DNA from: Lachnospiraceae bacterium XPB1003
GTDB lineage: Bacteria > Bacillota > Clostridia > Lachnospirales > Lachnospiraceae
Direction of reading: 5' to 3'
Length of the DNA: 64,000 nucleotides
Assembly (NCBI GenBank): GCA_900102065.1
Contig: FMVK01000012.1
Location: 38,191-102,190 of the forward strand
Shown here one piece after another: positions 42,486 through 51,219 of this stretch. A program made the translations under genes and the position numbers. The notes below the pieces were generated by a model. The model worked only from the letters and a program-made list of their open reading frames with translations. It was not told where the DNA came from and ran no database searches. How positions within the stretch are numbered: the first letter of the stretch is position 1; each line of letters starts with the position of its first letter.

Positions 42486-43430
42486 GATAATACTAAAGAT
42501 ATGGACAACAAGTATAACGAAGAAAAGGAAGGTATTCCGGCAGATTACCGTCAGCCGGGACGTCCTTTTGTAGGTCGTAATATAGAGAACTCTCTTGAGA
42601 AAGTGGATTATGTCCCCAATTCTCATTTAAGGATCTGGTATAACAACAAAGAAGAAGATTATGCCGTTCACTATCACGATGCGGCCGAGATAATAATGGT
42701 CGCCAAGGGCAGTTACAAGGCTATCGTGGACAGAACGGAATATGATCTTAAAGAAGGGGATATACTTATCATTCCTCCCTATATGCTCCATGAACTCCGT
42801 TACATGGAGAAGGGCGGTCTTCGTTTTATCGGACAGTTTGATCTGGGATCCATTGTGACTTATCAGGATTATGTCATGATGGGGCCTTTATTCAATGAGG
42901 CTTATCTTTGCTCGGAGACTTCTCACAACGAGGTATATCAGAAGCTTTATGATATATATTCCGATATTATAAATATATATTTTAAGAACGATGATTTCTG
43001 GGAGATGCGTATCTTTTCCAAGTTATTGGAATTCTATTCTGTGATAGGGATCGATTATTCTCAGAATCCGGGTAATGATGACAGTCAGGTTAATGATGTG
43101 AATAAGGAAGTCTACAAGAAGCTTTCCTTCCTGTTAAATTATATAGATACAAATTATGCGGAAGATATCACGCTTGATGAGGCCGCCAGAATGATAGGAT
43201 TCTCGAAGTTCTATTTTACCAGGATCTTCAAAAGCTATACCAAGACATCCTTCCATAACTATCTTATGAACAGGCGTATTTTATCGGCTCAGTCTATGTT
43301 ATCCAATAACATGCCGATAACAGATGCTGCATATCAGTCGGGCTTTAAGACTCTTGCCACATTCAGCCGTGCATTTAAGAATTATACCAATCTGACACCC
43401 AAGGAATACAAGAACAAAATGAAGAAGTAG
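42483..43430 (+). CDS. AraC-family regulator with N-terminal cupin domain
   Basis: 315 residues. A sugar-binding-type cupin is at about 55-130 (YAVHYHDAAEIIMVAKGSY, EGDILIIPPYMLHEL), followed by a linker helix region and a C-terminal pair of helix-turn-helix motifs (ITLDEAARMIGFSKFYFTRI and ITDAAYQSGFKTLATFSRAF). This is the classic AraC/XylS layout, usually an activator responding to a sugar. It directly follows the xylan operon and may control it, or the lar genes starting ten bases after its stop. The start may be ATG 42483 (leaderless) or ATG 42501. Confidence 0.88.
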   Translation: MDNTKDMDNKYNEEKEGIPADYRQPGRPFVGRNIENSLEKVDYVPNSHLRIWYNNKEEDYAVHYHDAAEIIMVAKGSYKAIVDRTEYDLKEGDILIIPPYMLHELRYMEKGGLRFIGQFDLGSIVTYQDYVMMGPLFNEAYLCSETSHNEVYQKLYDIYSDIINIYFKNDDFWEMRIFSKLLEFYSVIGIDYSQNPGNDDSQVNDVNKEVYKKLSFLLNYIDTNYAEDITLDEAARMIGFSKFYFTRIFKSYTKTSFHNYLMNRRILSAQSMLSNNMPITDAAYQSGFKTLATFSRAFKNYTNLTPKEYKNKMKK

Positions 43431-43440
43431 AGATGCGTCG

Positions 43441-44295
43441 GTGAGTACAGCTGAAGAAAAATACGAGATCCTTAAAAATAAAATAGCGCAAATGGGGAGG
43501 GTGGCCGTTGCTTTTTCAAGCGGCGTTGATTCCACATTTCTTTTAAATACGGCACTGGAGGTTCTCGGTAAAGATAATGTTACGGCTTTTACATGTGTTG
43601 CTTCTTCTTTTCCAGAGAGAGAAAGAAGAGAAGCTGACGAATTCTGTAAGGAAAAAGGGATCCGGCAGATCTGCTTTGATCCGGAGATATTAAAGGATCC
43701 CCTGTTTGTCTCCAATCCTGCGGACAGGTGCTATTACTGCAAGCGGATAATCTTTGATAAGATAAAGGCACTGGCAGAAGAACATGGCATAGACCATGTA
43801 CTCGAAGGGTCGAATGCTGATGATATCAGTGATTACCGACCGGGATTCAGAGCGATAAAAGAGCTCGGAATAGAAAGTCCGCTTATGGATTCCGGACTCA
43901 CAAAGGATGAGATCAGGAGATTTTCAAAAGAGCAGGGACTTTTATCATGGGATAAACCTTCCTATGCGTGCCTTGCGTCTAGATTTGTATATGGAGAGAC
44001 TATAGACAGCAGGAGACTGGAGATGATAGATAAAGCCGAGCAGCTTTTGATAGATCTTGGTTTTAAACAGGTGAGAGTCCGTGTGCATGGAATGGGAAAA
44101 AATACGGTGGCAAGGATAGAGACCATGCCTGAAGATATAATGCGTATCGTAAGTGACGATGTCAGAGAAAAGATATATCAGGGATTTAAAGAATACGGAT
44201 TTGCCTATGTGTCGCTTGATATGAAGGGATATCGCATGGGCAGCATGAATGAGACTTTAAGTGATCGTAAAGATCCTTCGGGGGAAACTGTATGA
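43441..44295 (+). CDS. larE: LarE, sulfur-donor enzyme for the nickel-pincer cofactor
   Basis: 284 residues of the PP-loop family. It adenylates pyridinium biscarboxylic acid mononucleotide and donates sulfur. Seen: the PP-loop FSSGVDSTFLL (Gly-Val-Asp-Ser), the family CYYCK motif near 97-101 and SYACLASRF with Cys177, at the place of the sacrificial Cys176 of the Lactobacillus plantarum enzyme. That suggests the single-Cys, self-sacrificing type. The start GTG 43441 lies ten bases after the AraC stop, with a weak site. It overlaps larB by four bases (ATGA). No larA is in the window. Confidence 0.9.
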   Translation: MSTAEEKYEILKNKIAQMGRVAVAFSSGVDSTFLLNTALEVLGKDNVTAFTCVASSFPERERREADEFCKEKGIRQICFDPEILKDPLFVSNPADRCYYCKRIIFDKIKALAEEHGIDHVLEGSNADDISDYRPGFRAIKELGIESPLMDSGLTKDEIRRFSKEQGLLSWDKPSYACLASRFVYGETIDSRRLEMIDKAEQLLIDLGFKQVRVRVHGMGKNTVARIETMPEDIMRIVSDDVREKIYQGFKEYGFAYVSLDMKGYRMGSMNETLSDRKDPSGETV

Positions 44296-45047
44296 CCGAA
44301 ATACAGGCATTACTTAAGTCTGTTGCGGAGGGAAAGATTTCTCCGGAGCAGGCTGAGCTTGAACTTAAGATGAAGCCTTTTGATGATATAGGATATGCCA
44401 AGCCGGATCTTCACAGGAAGATCAGACAGGGCGTTCCCGAAGTGATCTACGGTGAAGGAAAAACATCGGAACAGATAACCGGTATCGCAGGTAAGCTTTT
44501 GGATGCCGGACAAAAGAGCGTCATGATCACAAGACTCTCTTCGGAGAAAGCGGAGATCGTATCTCACGAGATAGAGAGCTTTACATATTTTGAAAAGGCG
44601 CGTATCGGTGTTGCGGGAGAGATACCCGGGATCGATACGAAGGGAAGCATAGTTATCGCCACAGGCGGCACCAGTGACATCCCGGTGGCCGAAGAAGCTG
44701 CGGTGACGGCAGAGCTGCTCGGTAACTGTGTGACCAGGCTTTATGATGTTGGAGTTGCCGGGATACACAGACTGCTTTCTCACACTGATGAGATCATGAG
44801 TGCAAATGTTATTATAGCTATCGCCGGAATGGAAGGTGCTCTGGCCAGTGTCATAGGAGGCATGGCGGATTGCCCTGTTATAGCAGTTCCCACAAGCGTG
44901 GGATACGGAGCTTCGTTTGGCGGATTGTCAGCACTTCTTTCAATGCTTAATTCCTGCGCCAGCGGAGTCAGCGTAGTGAATATAGATAACGGTTTTGGAG
45001 CGGGATATCTCGCAAGTATGATCAATCATATCGATAGAAAGGAATAA
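44292..45047 (+). CDS. larB: LarB, nickel-pincer cofactor biosynthesis carboxylase
   Basis: 251 residues. LarB carboxylates and hydrolyses nicotinic acid adenine dinucleotide in the first step of nickel-pincer nucleotide synthesis. The C-terminal half is PurE-like: VIATGGTSDIPVAEEAAVTA, GMEGALASVIGGM, AVPTSVGYGASFGG and NIDNGFGAGYLA. The N-terminal 90 residues carry the typical DDIGYAKPDLHRKIRQGVPE. It overlaps larE and is followed by larC after three bases, so the three are one unit. Confidence 0.92.
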   Translation: MTEIQALLKSVAEGKISPEQAELELKMKPFDDIGYAKPDLHRKIRQGVPEVIYGEGKTSEQITGIAGKLLDAGQKSVMITRLSSEKAEIVSHEIESFTYFEKARIGVAGEIPGIDTKGSIVIATGGTSDIPVAEEAAVTAELLGNCVTRLYDVGVAGIHRLLSHTDEIMSANVIIAIAGMEGALASVIGGMADCPVIAVPTSVGYGASFGGLSALLSMLNSCASGVSVVNIDNGFGAGYLASMINHIDRKE

Positions 45048-45050
45048 GAA

Positions 45051-46211
45051 ATGAGATCGTTGTATATAGAATGTGATATGGGTGCGGCGGGAGATATGCT
45101 CATTGCTGCTCTTTCCGAAGTAGCCGGACCTATTGAGGAGATCCAGGATAAGCTTAATGCCATCGGAGTACCGGGAGTAAGATATGACCTTATGCCCGCC
45201 TGCAAATGCGGCGTGATAGGTACTTATGCAAAGGTGTCTGTGGATGGTGCGGTGGAAGATGAGAATATTCATGACGAACATGGTCATGACAAGCATCATC
45301 ATCATACGAGCTTAAATGAAATAAAGGATATAATCTTTTCCCTTTCACTCAGCGATAAAGTTAAAGGAAATGTATTATCTGTGTACGGCATCATTGCGGA
45401 AGCAGAGAGTAAGGTTCACGGTATTCCTGTTGAAGAGGTTCATTTCCATGAAGTGGGAATGATGGATGCCATCGCTGATGTGGCGGGAGTATGTCTCCTC
45501 ATGGAAGAAATAGATCCCGATATGGTCATAGTATCACCGATACATTTAGGAAGTGGCAGCGTAAAGAGTGCGCATGGCATGCTGCCTGTTCCGGCACCTG
45601 CCACGGCACAGATCCTTCAGGGGGCTCCTGTTTATTCCGGGACTATTGAGGGAGAACTTTGTACACCAACCGGAGCAGCACTTTTAAAATATTTTGCCGG
45701 AGGCTTCGGCAGTATGCCCATCATGACAGTAAATAAGATCGGTTACGGAATGGGCACAAGGGATTTCGAGCGTGCCAACTGTGTAAGAGTCATGTTGGGC
45801 GAGACCAGCGATAAGCATATCGGAGTAAGAGACAGTATTGTAGAGCTTAAGTGCAACGTAGATGATATGACAGGTGAAGAGATAGGTTTTGCAACAGAGA
45901 CTCTTTTGGAGGCGGGAGCCCTGGATGTATTCACTACAGCCATTGGAATGAAAAAGAACCGTCCCGGAATACTGCTCACAGTATTATGCAGACAGGAGAG
46001 TGCGAATGAGTTCGCAGAACTGATCTTTGCAAATACGACAACCATCGGTATACGCATGAGCTGTGAGGATCGTTTTATCCTTGAGCGTCACGGCGATGAG
46101 ATCATGACAGAATACGGAAGGATAAAAGCAAAAGTATCCGAAGGTTATGGCGTGAAAAGAGTTAAACCCGAATACGAAGATATAGCCGGAGTACTTAGGA
46201 AGAATCCCTGA
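45051..46211 (+). CDS. larC: LarC, nickel insertion enzyme (single full-length gene)
   Basis: 386 residues. LarC is the CTP-dependent cyclometallase that puts nickel into the pincer cofactor. It begins YIECDMGAAGDMLIAALSEV and carries EVHFHEVGMMDAIADV, LGSGSVKSAHGMLPVPAPAT and KCNVDDMTGEEIGFATETL. A His-rich stretch (HDEHGHDKHHHH, about 81-92) probably binds nickel. Unlike L. plantarum, where larC needs a frameshift between C1 and C2, the frame here is continuous. It is followed by a radical SAM gene after five bases. Confidence 0.92.
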   Translation: MRSLYIECDMGAAGDMLIAALSEVAGPIEEIQDKLNAIGVPGVRYDLMPACKCGVIGTYAKVSVDGAVEDENIHDEHGHDKHHHHTSLNEIKDIIFSLSLSDKVKGNVLSVYGIIAEAESKVHGIPVEEVHFHEVGMMDAIADVAGVCLLMEEIDPDMVIVSPIHLGSGSVKSAHGMLPVPAPATAQILQGAPVYSGTIEGELCTPTGAALLKYFAGGFGSMPIMTVNKIGYGMGTRDFERANCVRVMLGETSDKHIGVRDSIVELKCNVDDMTGEEIGFATETLLEAGALDVFTTAIGMKKNRPGILLTVLCRQESANEFAELIFANTTTIGIRMSCEDRFILERHGDEIMTEYGRIKAKVSEGYGVKRVKPEYEDIAGVLRKNP

Positions 46212-46216
46212 TCGTC

Positions 46217-47071
46217 ATGGATGATAATAAGATCGAATGCAGAGTCTGCTTCAGACATTGCAGACTGGCGGAAGGTGAGACCGGTGCTTGCCGCACCAGA
46301 AAAAATACAGACGGAGCAATACAAAGCATCAATTACGGTATGCTGACGTCTCTTGCTCTCGATCCCATTGAAAAGAAGCCTTTAGCCATGTTCTGTCCGG
46401 GGAGCATGATATTGTCGGCAGGAAGCTTTGGGTGCAATCTGCATTGTCCCTTTTGTCAGAATCATGAGATATCATATGCAGGAGAAGCGGATGCAGAAGC
46501 ACTGAACTCTAAATATATATCTCCCGAAGAACTTGTGGATACGGCATACAGATTAAAGAGTCACGGAAACATAGGGCTCGCATTTACATACAATGAGCCG
46601 TTGATGTCATGGGAATATGTAAGGGACGCCGCAAGACTTTCTCACGAGAAAGGGATGAAGAACGTCCTTGTAAGTAACGGCACGGCAGAGCTGCAGGTAC
46701 TGGAAGAGATATTACCTTTCATGGATGCCATGAACATCGATCTGAAAGCATTTGATACGGATATTTATTCAAAAATCCTGGGAGGTGATCTTGAGCAGAC
46801 CAAGTCGTTTATAGATACGGCAGTAAGACATGTCCATATGGAGATCACAACACTGATAGTGCCGGGACTTAATGATGATGATGGTCAGATAGAAGATGCG
46901 GCGGAGTGGATCGCGTCACTTGAGCACGGGCGGAGCATACCGTATCATCTGACGAGATTTTTTCCGAGATATCATATGACAGACAGAGATGCCACCGATG
47001 TGCGCAGGCTCTTTGCGCTTAAGGCAATAGCATCCAAATATCTTGATAATGTATATGTTGGTAACGTATAA
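46217..47071 (+). CDS. AmrS-like radical SAM protein (PflA-type)
   Basis: 284 residues. An N-terminal Cys cluster (CRVCFRHCRLAEGETGACR) is followed by YGMLTSLALDPIEKKPL and the radical SAM motif CNLHCPFC (CX3CX2C, near 75-82), then NEPLMSWEYV and LKAFDTDIYSKILGG. This matches the radical SAM partner of the AmmeMemoRadiSam group, often labelled pyruvate formate-lyase activating-like. No AMMECR1 or MEMO gene is nearby. It lies directly behind larC, so it may share the lar transcript and function; the link is inference. Chemistry is unknown. Confidence 0.85.
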   Translation: MDDNKIECRVCFRHCRLAEGETGACRTRKNTDGAIQSINYGMLTSLALDPIEKKPLAMFCPGSMILSAGSFGCNLHCPFCQNHEISYAGEADAEALNSKYISPEELVDTAYRLKSHGNIGLAFTYNEPLMSWEYVRDAARLSHEKGMKNVLVSNGTAELQVLEEILPFMDAMNIDLKAFDTDIYSKILGGDLEQTKSFIDTAVRHVHMEITTLIVPGLNDDDGQIEDAAEWIASLEHGRSIPYHLTRFFPRYHMTDRDATDVRRLFALKAIASKYLDNVYVGNV

Positions 47072-47112
47072 TAAATGTCGGAACACTTCGGCAACAGATA
47101 AATGACCGTTTA

Positions 47113-47149
47113 CACATCTGTGGGACAGCTGGTTGTCCCCGGATGTTTT
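47113..47149 (+). terminator. Rho-independent terminator after the lar/radical SAM unit
   Basis: ACATC and GGGAC arms pair with GTCCC and GATGT around an 8-base loop, with a small internal loop, then TTTTTTATT. It separates the radical SAM gene from the metal transporter. Confidence 0.7.
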
Positions 47150-47177
47150 TTATTATTTCGGGGGCGTGGAGATTATT

Positions 47178-48101
47178 ATGGAACAAAACGATTCAAAGCA
47201 AAATCCTTCAAAGCAAAAGCCGGATAAAGAAGAACAGGAAAAGATAATAAGAAAAGTATCTGCCGCAGGGATCTTCGGAAATATCATTCTTTCGGTATTT
47301 AAGCTTTTCGCCGGTATATACGGAAGATCAGGAGCTATGATATCTGATGCGGTTCATTCATTTTCCGATGTCATCGCGACTTTTATCGCATATCTGGGGG
47401 TCAGACTCTCCATGAGACCCGCCGACAGAGAGCATCCTTATGGTCATGAGAGGCTGGAATGCGTTGCGGCTTTGATACTGGGGATCGTGCTTGTGGTAAC
47501 GGGCTTAGGGATAGGCAAGACAGGACTTACCAATATCTTTTTCGGGAACAAAGAGGATATTGCCGTTCCCGGCATGATTGCTCTTGTTGCAGCTATTGTT
47601 TCCATTGCCACCAAAGAAGCCATGTTCTGGTATACCAGATATTATGCGGAAGTTATCGATTCGCCTGCTTTCAAAGCGGATGCATGGCATCACAGATCAG
47701 ATGCACTCTCTTCCGTAGGTTCTCTTATCGGTATAGGCGGAGCGATGCTTGGTTATCCTGTAATGGATTCTGTAGCCAGCGTTGTCATTTGTTTATTTAT
47801 TTTCAAAGTTTCTTTCGATATCTTAAAGGATGCCATATCGAAGATGCTTGATACTTCAAGCGGTGAGGAATATGAAAACAGCCTGAGGGAGTTTGTATTA
47901 AAGCAAAGTGATGTGGGACGCGTGGATCTGCTGAGGACAAGAACCTTCGGCAGTAAGATATATGTGGATATAGAGATCGCAGTGGACGGGAACAAGACAC
48001 TCAGGGAAGCGCATGATGTCGCCGAACGTGTTCATGAAGAAGTCGAGAAGAACTTCTCTGAAGTCAAGCATATCATGATCCACGTAAACCCTATGGAATA
48101 A
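47178..48101 (+). CDS. Cation diffusion facilitator metal efflux protein
   Basis: 307 residues. The transporter part has about six helices; the first metal-site motif is SDAVHSFSDVIATF and the second DAWHHRSDALSSVG, both typical of CDF proteins that move Zn, Fe, Mn, Co or Ni out. The cytoplasmic C-terminal domain (about 215-300) ends in KHIMIHVNPME, a metal-binding fold. The Lys/Gln-rich first 30 residues are cytosolic. ATG 47178 follows GTGGAG; an earlier in-frame ATG (47133) sits in the terminator. Nearness to lar and feoB suggests nickel or iron, but this is inference. Confidence 0.92.
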   Translation: MEQNDSKQNPSKQKPDKEEQEKIIRKVSAAGIFGNIILSVFKLFAGIYGRSGAMISDAVHSFSDVIATFIAYLGVRLSMRPADREHPYGHERLECVAALILGIVLVVTGLGIGKTGLTNIFFGNKEDIAVPGMIALVAAIVSIATKEAMFWYTRYYAEVIDSPAFKADAWHHRSDALSSVGSLIGIGGAMLGYPVMDSVASVVICLFIFKVSFDILKDAISKMLDTSSGEEYENSLREFVLKQSDVGRVDLLRTRTFGSKIYVDIEIAVDGNKTLREAHDVAERVHEEVEKNFSEVKHIMIHVNPME

Positions 48102-48121
48102 AGATTTAAGAGAGTTTTATC

Positions 48122-48676
48122 ATGGAATGGTTGGATATAGTAGATGCAGACGGTCAGCCGACAGGTAAGATCGTTGAGAGAACAAAAGCACATGCTGAAG
48201 GTATAAGACATCGTACGTCTCACGTATGGTTACTCAGAAAGCGTAACGGACATATAGAAATCCTGTTGCAGAAGCGCTCGGATGATAAGGATTCTTCACC
48301 GGGATGTTACGATATCTCAAGTGCCGGACATATTCCCGCGGGAGTGGATTTTATCCCATCTGCGGTTAGGGAACTTAAGGAAGAACTGGGACTTGAGATA
48401 TCCGGAGAGGAACTGATCCTCTGCGGTAACAGGGATATAGCATGGGATACGGAGTTCTACGGGAAGCCCTTCCATGACAGACAATACTCCAGAGTCTTTG
48501 CACTATGGTGCGATAAGGATGAAAAGGAATTTGTTCTTCAGGAGGAAGAAGTATCGGGTGTGATGTGGATGGATCTCGATGCGGCCATAGAAGCGGTAAA
48601 GAATAATACTATTCCTCATTGCATTTATACTGAGGAACTGATGATGGTAAAGGGAGTTGCAGTCAATGGATTCTAA
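48122..48676 (+). CDS. NUDIX hydrolase (Idi-like subfamily)
   Basis: 184 residues. It starts EWLDIVDADGQPTGKIVERTKAHAEG, as in isopentenyl-diphosphate-isomerase-like NUDIX proteins, and has the NUDIX box GHIPAGVDFIPSAVRELKEELGL near 62-84 with its RE-x2-EE-x-G core. Substrate cannot be read. Its last codons overlap the feoB start by 11 bases, so the two are co-translated. Confidence 0.88.
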   Translation: MEWLDIVDADGQPTGKIVERTKAHAEGIRHRTSHVWLLRKRNGHIEILLQKRSDDKDSSPGCYDISSAGHIPAGVDFIPSAVRELKEELGLEISGEELILCGNRDIAWDTEFYGKPFHDRQYSRVFALWCDKDEKEFVLQEEEVSGVMWMDLDAAIEAVKNNTIPHCIYTEELMMVKGVAVNGF

Positions 48677-51110
48677 GAAAGTAAATGCGGATGAACTAAA
48701 GCCCGGATTCCTTGGAACTATCACAAAGGTCGGAGGTGAAGGTGCATTAAGGCAGCATTTTCTCGACATGGGGCTTATACCCGGTGAGGCGCTGGCCTGT
48801 GTTAAGGTTGCGCCCATGGGAGATCCCGTAGAATTCAGGATAAGAGGGTATGAGCTGACCCTCAGACTTTCAGATGCGAAAAAGATAGAGCTTGATGATA
48901 TAAAGCCGGTGGAAAGGGAAAAGTCTGAGGCAGAGCCTTCCACCCGCATAATGCATGTCAGATTCGAACGCCCTCATCCCCGTATCGGTGAAGATGATGT
49001 TAATGAGAAACAGAAAAAGAAAAATAAAGACTCGTCTGCAAAAGTGCAGGAAGAGATAAGCAATGATAAAAACGATGGCGCTTCCCAAAAAGAAACTGCG
49101 CAAAAGAAGATAGTCTTCGCGCTTGCGGGAAATCAGAATTCAGGTAAGACCACACTCTTCAATGCGCTTACGGGTTCCAACAGACATGTGGGTAATTTCC
49201 CCGGAGTGACCGTAGACAGGAAAAGCGGTGAGATAAAAGGACATCCGGAAGCAGAGGTGGTGGATCTTCCGGGGATATATTCACTGTCTCCTTATTCCAG
49301 CGAGGAAGTTGTTTCCAGACAGTTCATCCTTGAGGAGAAGCCTACAGCGATCATCAATATCGTGGATGCAACAAATATCGAGAGGAATCTCTATCTCACG
49401 CTTCAGTTAATGGAGCTTGATATACCCATGGTGCTTGCCATAAATATGATGGATGAGCTAAGAGGAAACGGAGGATCCGTTCGTATCAATGAGATGGAGG
49501 AACTCTTACGCATCCCTGTTGTGCCTATAGCTGCGGCAAAGAACGAGGGGATAGAAGAACTTATAAATCATGCGATGCATGTGGCTTTATATAATGAAAA
49601 ACCGGAACGCACGGATTTCTGTAGCAAGGAAGATCACGGCGGCGCCGTACACAGAGCGATCCACGGTGTGATGAATCTGGTGGAGGATCATGCGGAACGC
49701 GCCGAGATCCCCGTTAGATTTGCCGCATCAAAACTCATCGAGGGTGACATTCTGGTTAAAGAAGGCCTTAAGCTTGATGATAACGAAACGGATATGATAG
49801 GCCATATCATTTCACAGATGGAAGAGGAGAGAGGTCTTGACCATGCTGCAGCTATGGCGGATATGCGTTTTTCGTTCATCAGGAAGGTATGTGACGAGAC
49901 TGTTGTCAAGCCACATGAGAGTAAGGAACATGAGCGCAGCCGTAAGCTTGACCGTATACTTACCGGCAAGTGGACTGCCATCCCCATATTCATCCTTATA
50001 ATGTCTCTTGTATTTTTCCTGACATTTAATGTAATTGGTTCATTTTTACAGGGAATACTTGAAGCAGGCGTAGGAAAACTTGATGAGATAACGGACGCCA
50101 TGATGACAAAGGCCGGTATAGCGGCACCTCTCCATTCGCTTGTTACGGACGGTATATTCGGCGGAGTGGGTTCGGTGCTTAGCTTCATGCCGATAATCGT
50201 TGTATTGTTTTTCTTCCTGTCGATACTGGAAGACAGCGGCTATATGGCAAGAGTTGCTTTTGTAATGGATAAGCTTTTGAGGAAACTTGGACTTTCGGGA
50301 CGAAGTGCCGTTCCGATGATAATAGGATTTGGATGCTCGGTTCCTGCTGTAATGTCCGTAAGGACACTTCCTTCAAGACGAGACAGAAGGATGACCACGC
50401 TCTTGGTTCCCTTTATGAGCTGTTCTGCCAAGATGCCTATTTATGCATTCTTTGCTGCAGCATTCTTTCCGAAGCAGGCGTTTCTCATAACTCTGGGGCT
50501 TTACCTGGGAGGCATAGCGGCGGCCATACTTGTGGCACTTTTGATGAAACGTACGGCATTTAAGGGAGAGGCTGTGCCTTTTGTAATGGAACTTCCGAAT
50601 TACAGGATGCCCGGAATGAAGAATGTCTCAAGACTCATGTGGGAGAAGGCAAAGGATTTTTTGCAGAGAGCTTTTACGGTGATCTTTGTTGCAACTATCG
50701 TTGTATGGTTTTTGCAGAGCTTTGATTTTACTTTCAGTCTTGTGGAAGATCCTGAATCAAGCATGCTGGCGGGGATAGCGGGACTTTTGGCACCTGTATT
50801 CAAACCCGTGGGACTTGGAGACTGGAGGATAGTCACATCACTTATCTCCGGATTTATGGCCAAGGAGAGCATAGTATCAATGATCTCCGTTCTCTATGGT
50901 GAGACGGCTGCACTTACGGCAGCATTATCTCCGGCACAGGTACTTGCGTTTCTGACATTCAGTCTTCTTTATACACCATGCGTGGCGGCTGTTGCGGCTA
51001 TCAGGAGAGAGCAGGGGATGAAGTTTGCGGTGATCATAGTCATATTCCAGTGTGTGGTCGCATATCTGGCTGCATTTGCGGTCAATCTTATCGCCGGATT
51101 TTTTGTTTGA
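48666..51110 (+). CDS. feoB: Ferrous iron transporter, FeoA-FeoB fusion
   Basis: 814 residues. An SH3-like FeoA domain fills the first 80 residues (LKPGFLGTITKVGGEGALRQ, LDMGLIPGEAL), a charged Lys/Asp linker (about 100-150) follows, then the FeoB G domain: GNQNSGKTTLFNALTG (G1), NFPGVTVD (G2), DLPGIYSLSPYS (G3) and NMMD (G4). The membrane part from about 440 has gate motifs and the conserved SGRSAVPMIIGFGCSVPAVM and CSAKMPIYAFFAAAFF. It imports Fe2+ driven by GTP. ATG 48666 has AAAGGGAG nine bases upstream. No separate feoA or feoC lies nearby. Confidence 0.94.
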   Translation: MDSKKVNADELKPGFLGTITKVGGEGALRQHFLDMGLIPGEALACVKVAPMGDPVEFRIRGYELTLRLSDAKKIELDDIKPVEREKSEAEPSTRIMHVRFERPHPRIGEDDVNEKQKKKNKDSSAKVQEEISNDKNDGASQKETAQKKIVFALAGNQNSGKTTLFNALTGSNRHVGNFPGVTVDRKSGEIKGHPEAEVVDLPGIYSLSPYSSEEVVSRQFILEEKPTAIINIVDATNIERNLYLTLQLMELDIPMVLAINMMDELRGNGGSVRINEMEELLRIPVVPIAAAKNEGIEELINHAMHVALYNEKPERTDFCSKEDHGGAVHRAIHGVMNLVEDHAERAEIPVRFAASKLIEGDILVKEGLKLDDNETDMIGHIISQMEEERGLDHAAAMADMRFSFIRKVCDETVVKPHESKEHERSRKLDRILTGKWTAIPIFILIMSLVFFLTFNVIGSFLQGILEAGVGKLDEITDAMMTKAGIAAPLHSLVTDGIFGGVGSVLSFMPIIVVLFFFLSILEDSGYMARVAFVMDKLLRKLGLSGRSAVPMIIGFGCSVPAVMSVRTLPSRRDRRMTTLLVPFMSCSAKMPIYAFFAAAFFPKQAFLITLGLYLGGIAAAILVALLMKRTAFKGEAVPFVMELPNYRMPGMKNVSRLMWEKAKDFLQRAFTVIFVATIVVWFLQSFDFTFSLVEDPESSMLAGIAGLLAPVFKPVGLGDWRIVTSLISGFMAKESIVSMISVLYGETAALTAALSPAQVLAFLTFSLLYTPCVAAVAAIRREQGMKFAVIIVIFQCVVAYLAAFAVNLIAGFFV

Positions 51111-51146
51111 TCAAAATAATTAATCATTATGTTCAATTTCTTTAGG

Positions 51147-51175
51147 TTTACAATCTCTGCGGATTGTGGTAATTT
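51147..51175 (+). promoter_or_regulatory. argH promoter with inverted repeat in the spacer
   Basis: TTTACA (51147-51152), a 17-base spacer and TAATTT (51170-51175), 45 bases before the start. ACAATC (51150-51155) and GATTGT (51162-51167) form an inverted repeat within it, a candidate operator. It does not match a standard arginine box well. Confidence 0.45.
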
Positions 51176-51219
51176 AGACTGAAAATAAATAAATTAAGAT
51201 TAAATTTAAGAGGAAAGAT

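Noticed and set aside
45279..45326. His-rich codons in larC as a possible repeat or assembly artefact
   Set aside because: His-rich stretches are normal in LarC proteins and the frame stays intact on both sides.
48666..48910. Separate feoA gene
   Set aside because: The FeoA domain runs in frame into the FeoB G domain with no stop, so it is a fusion.
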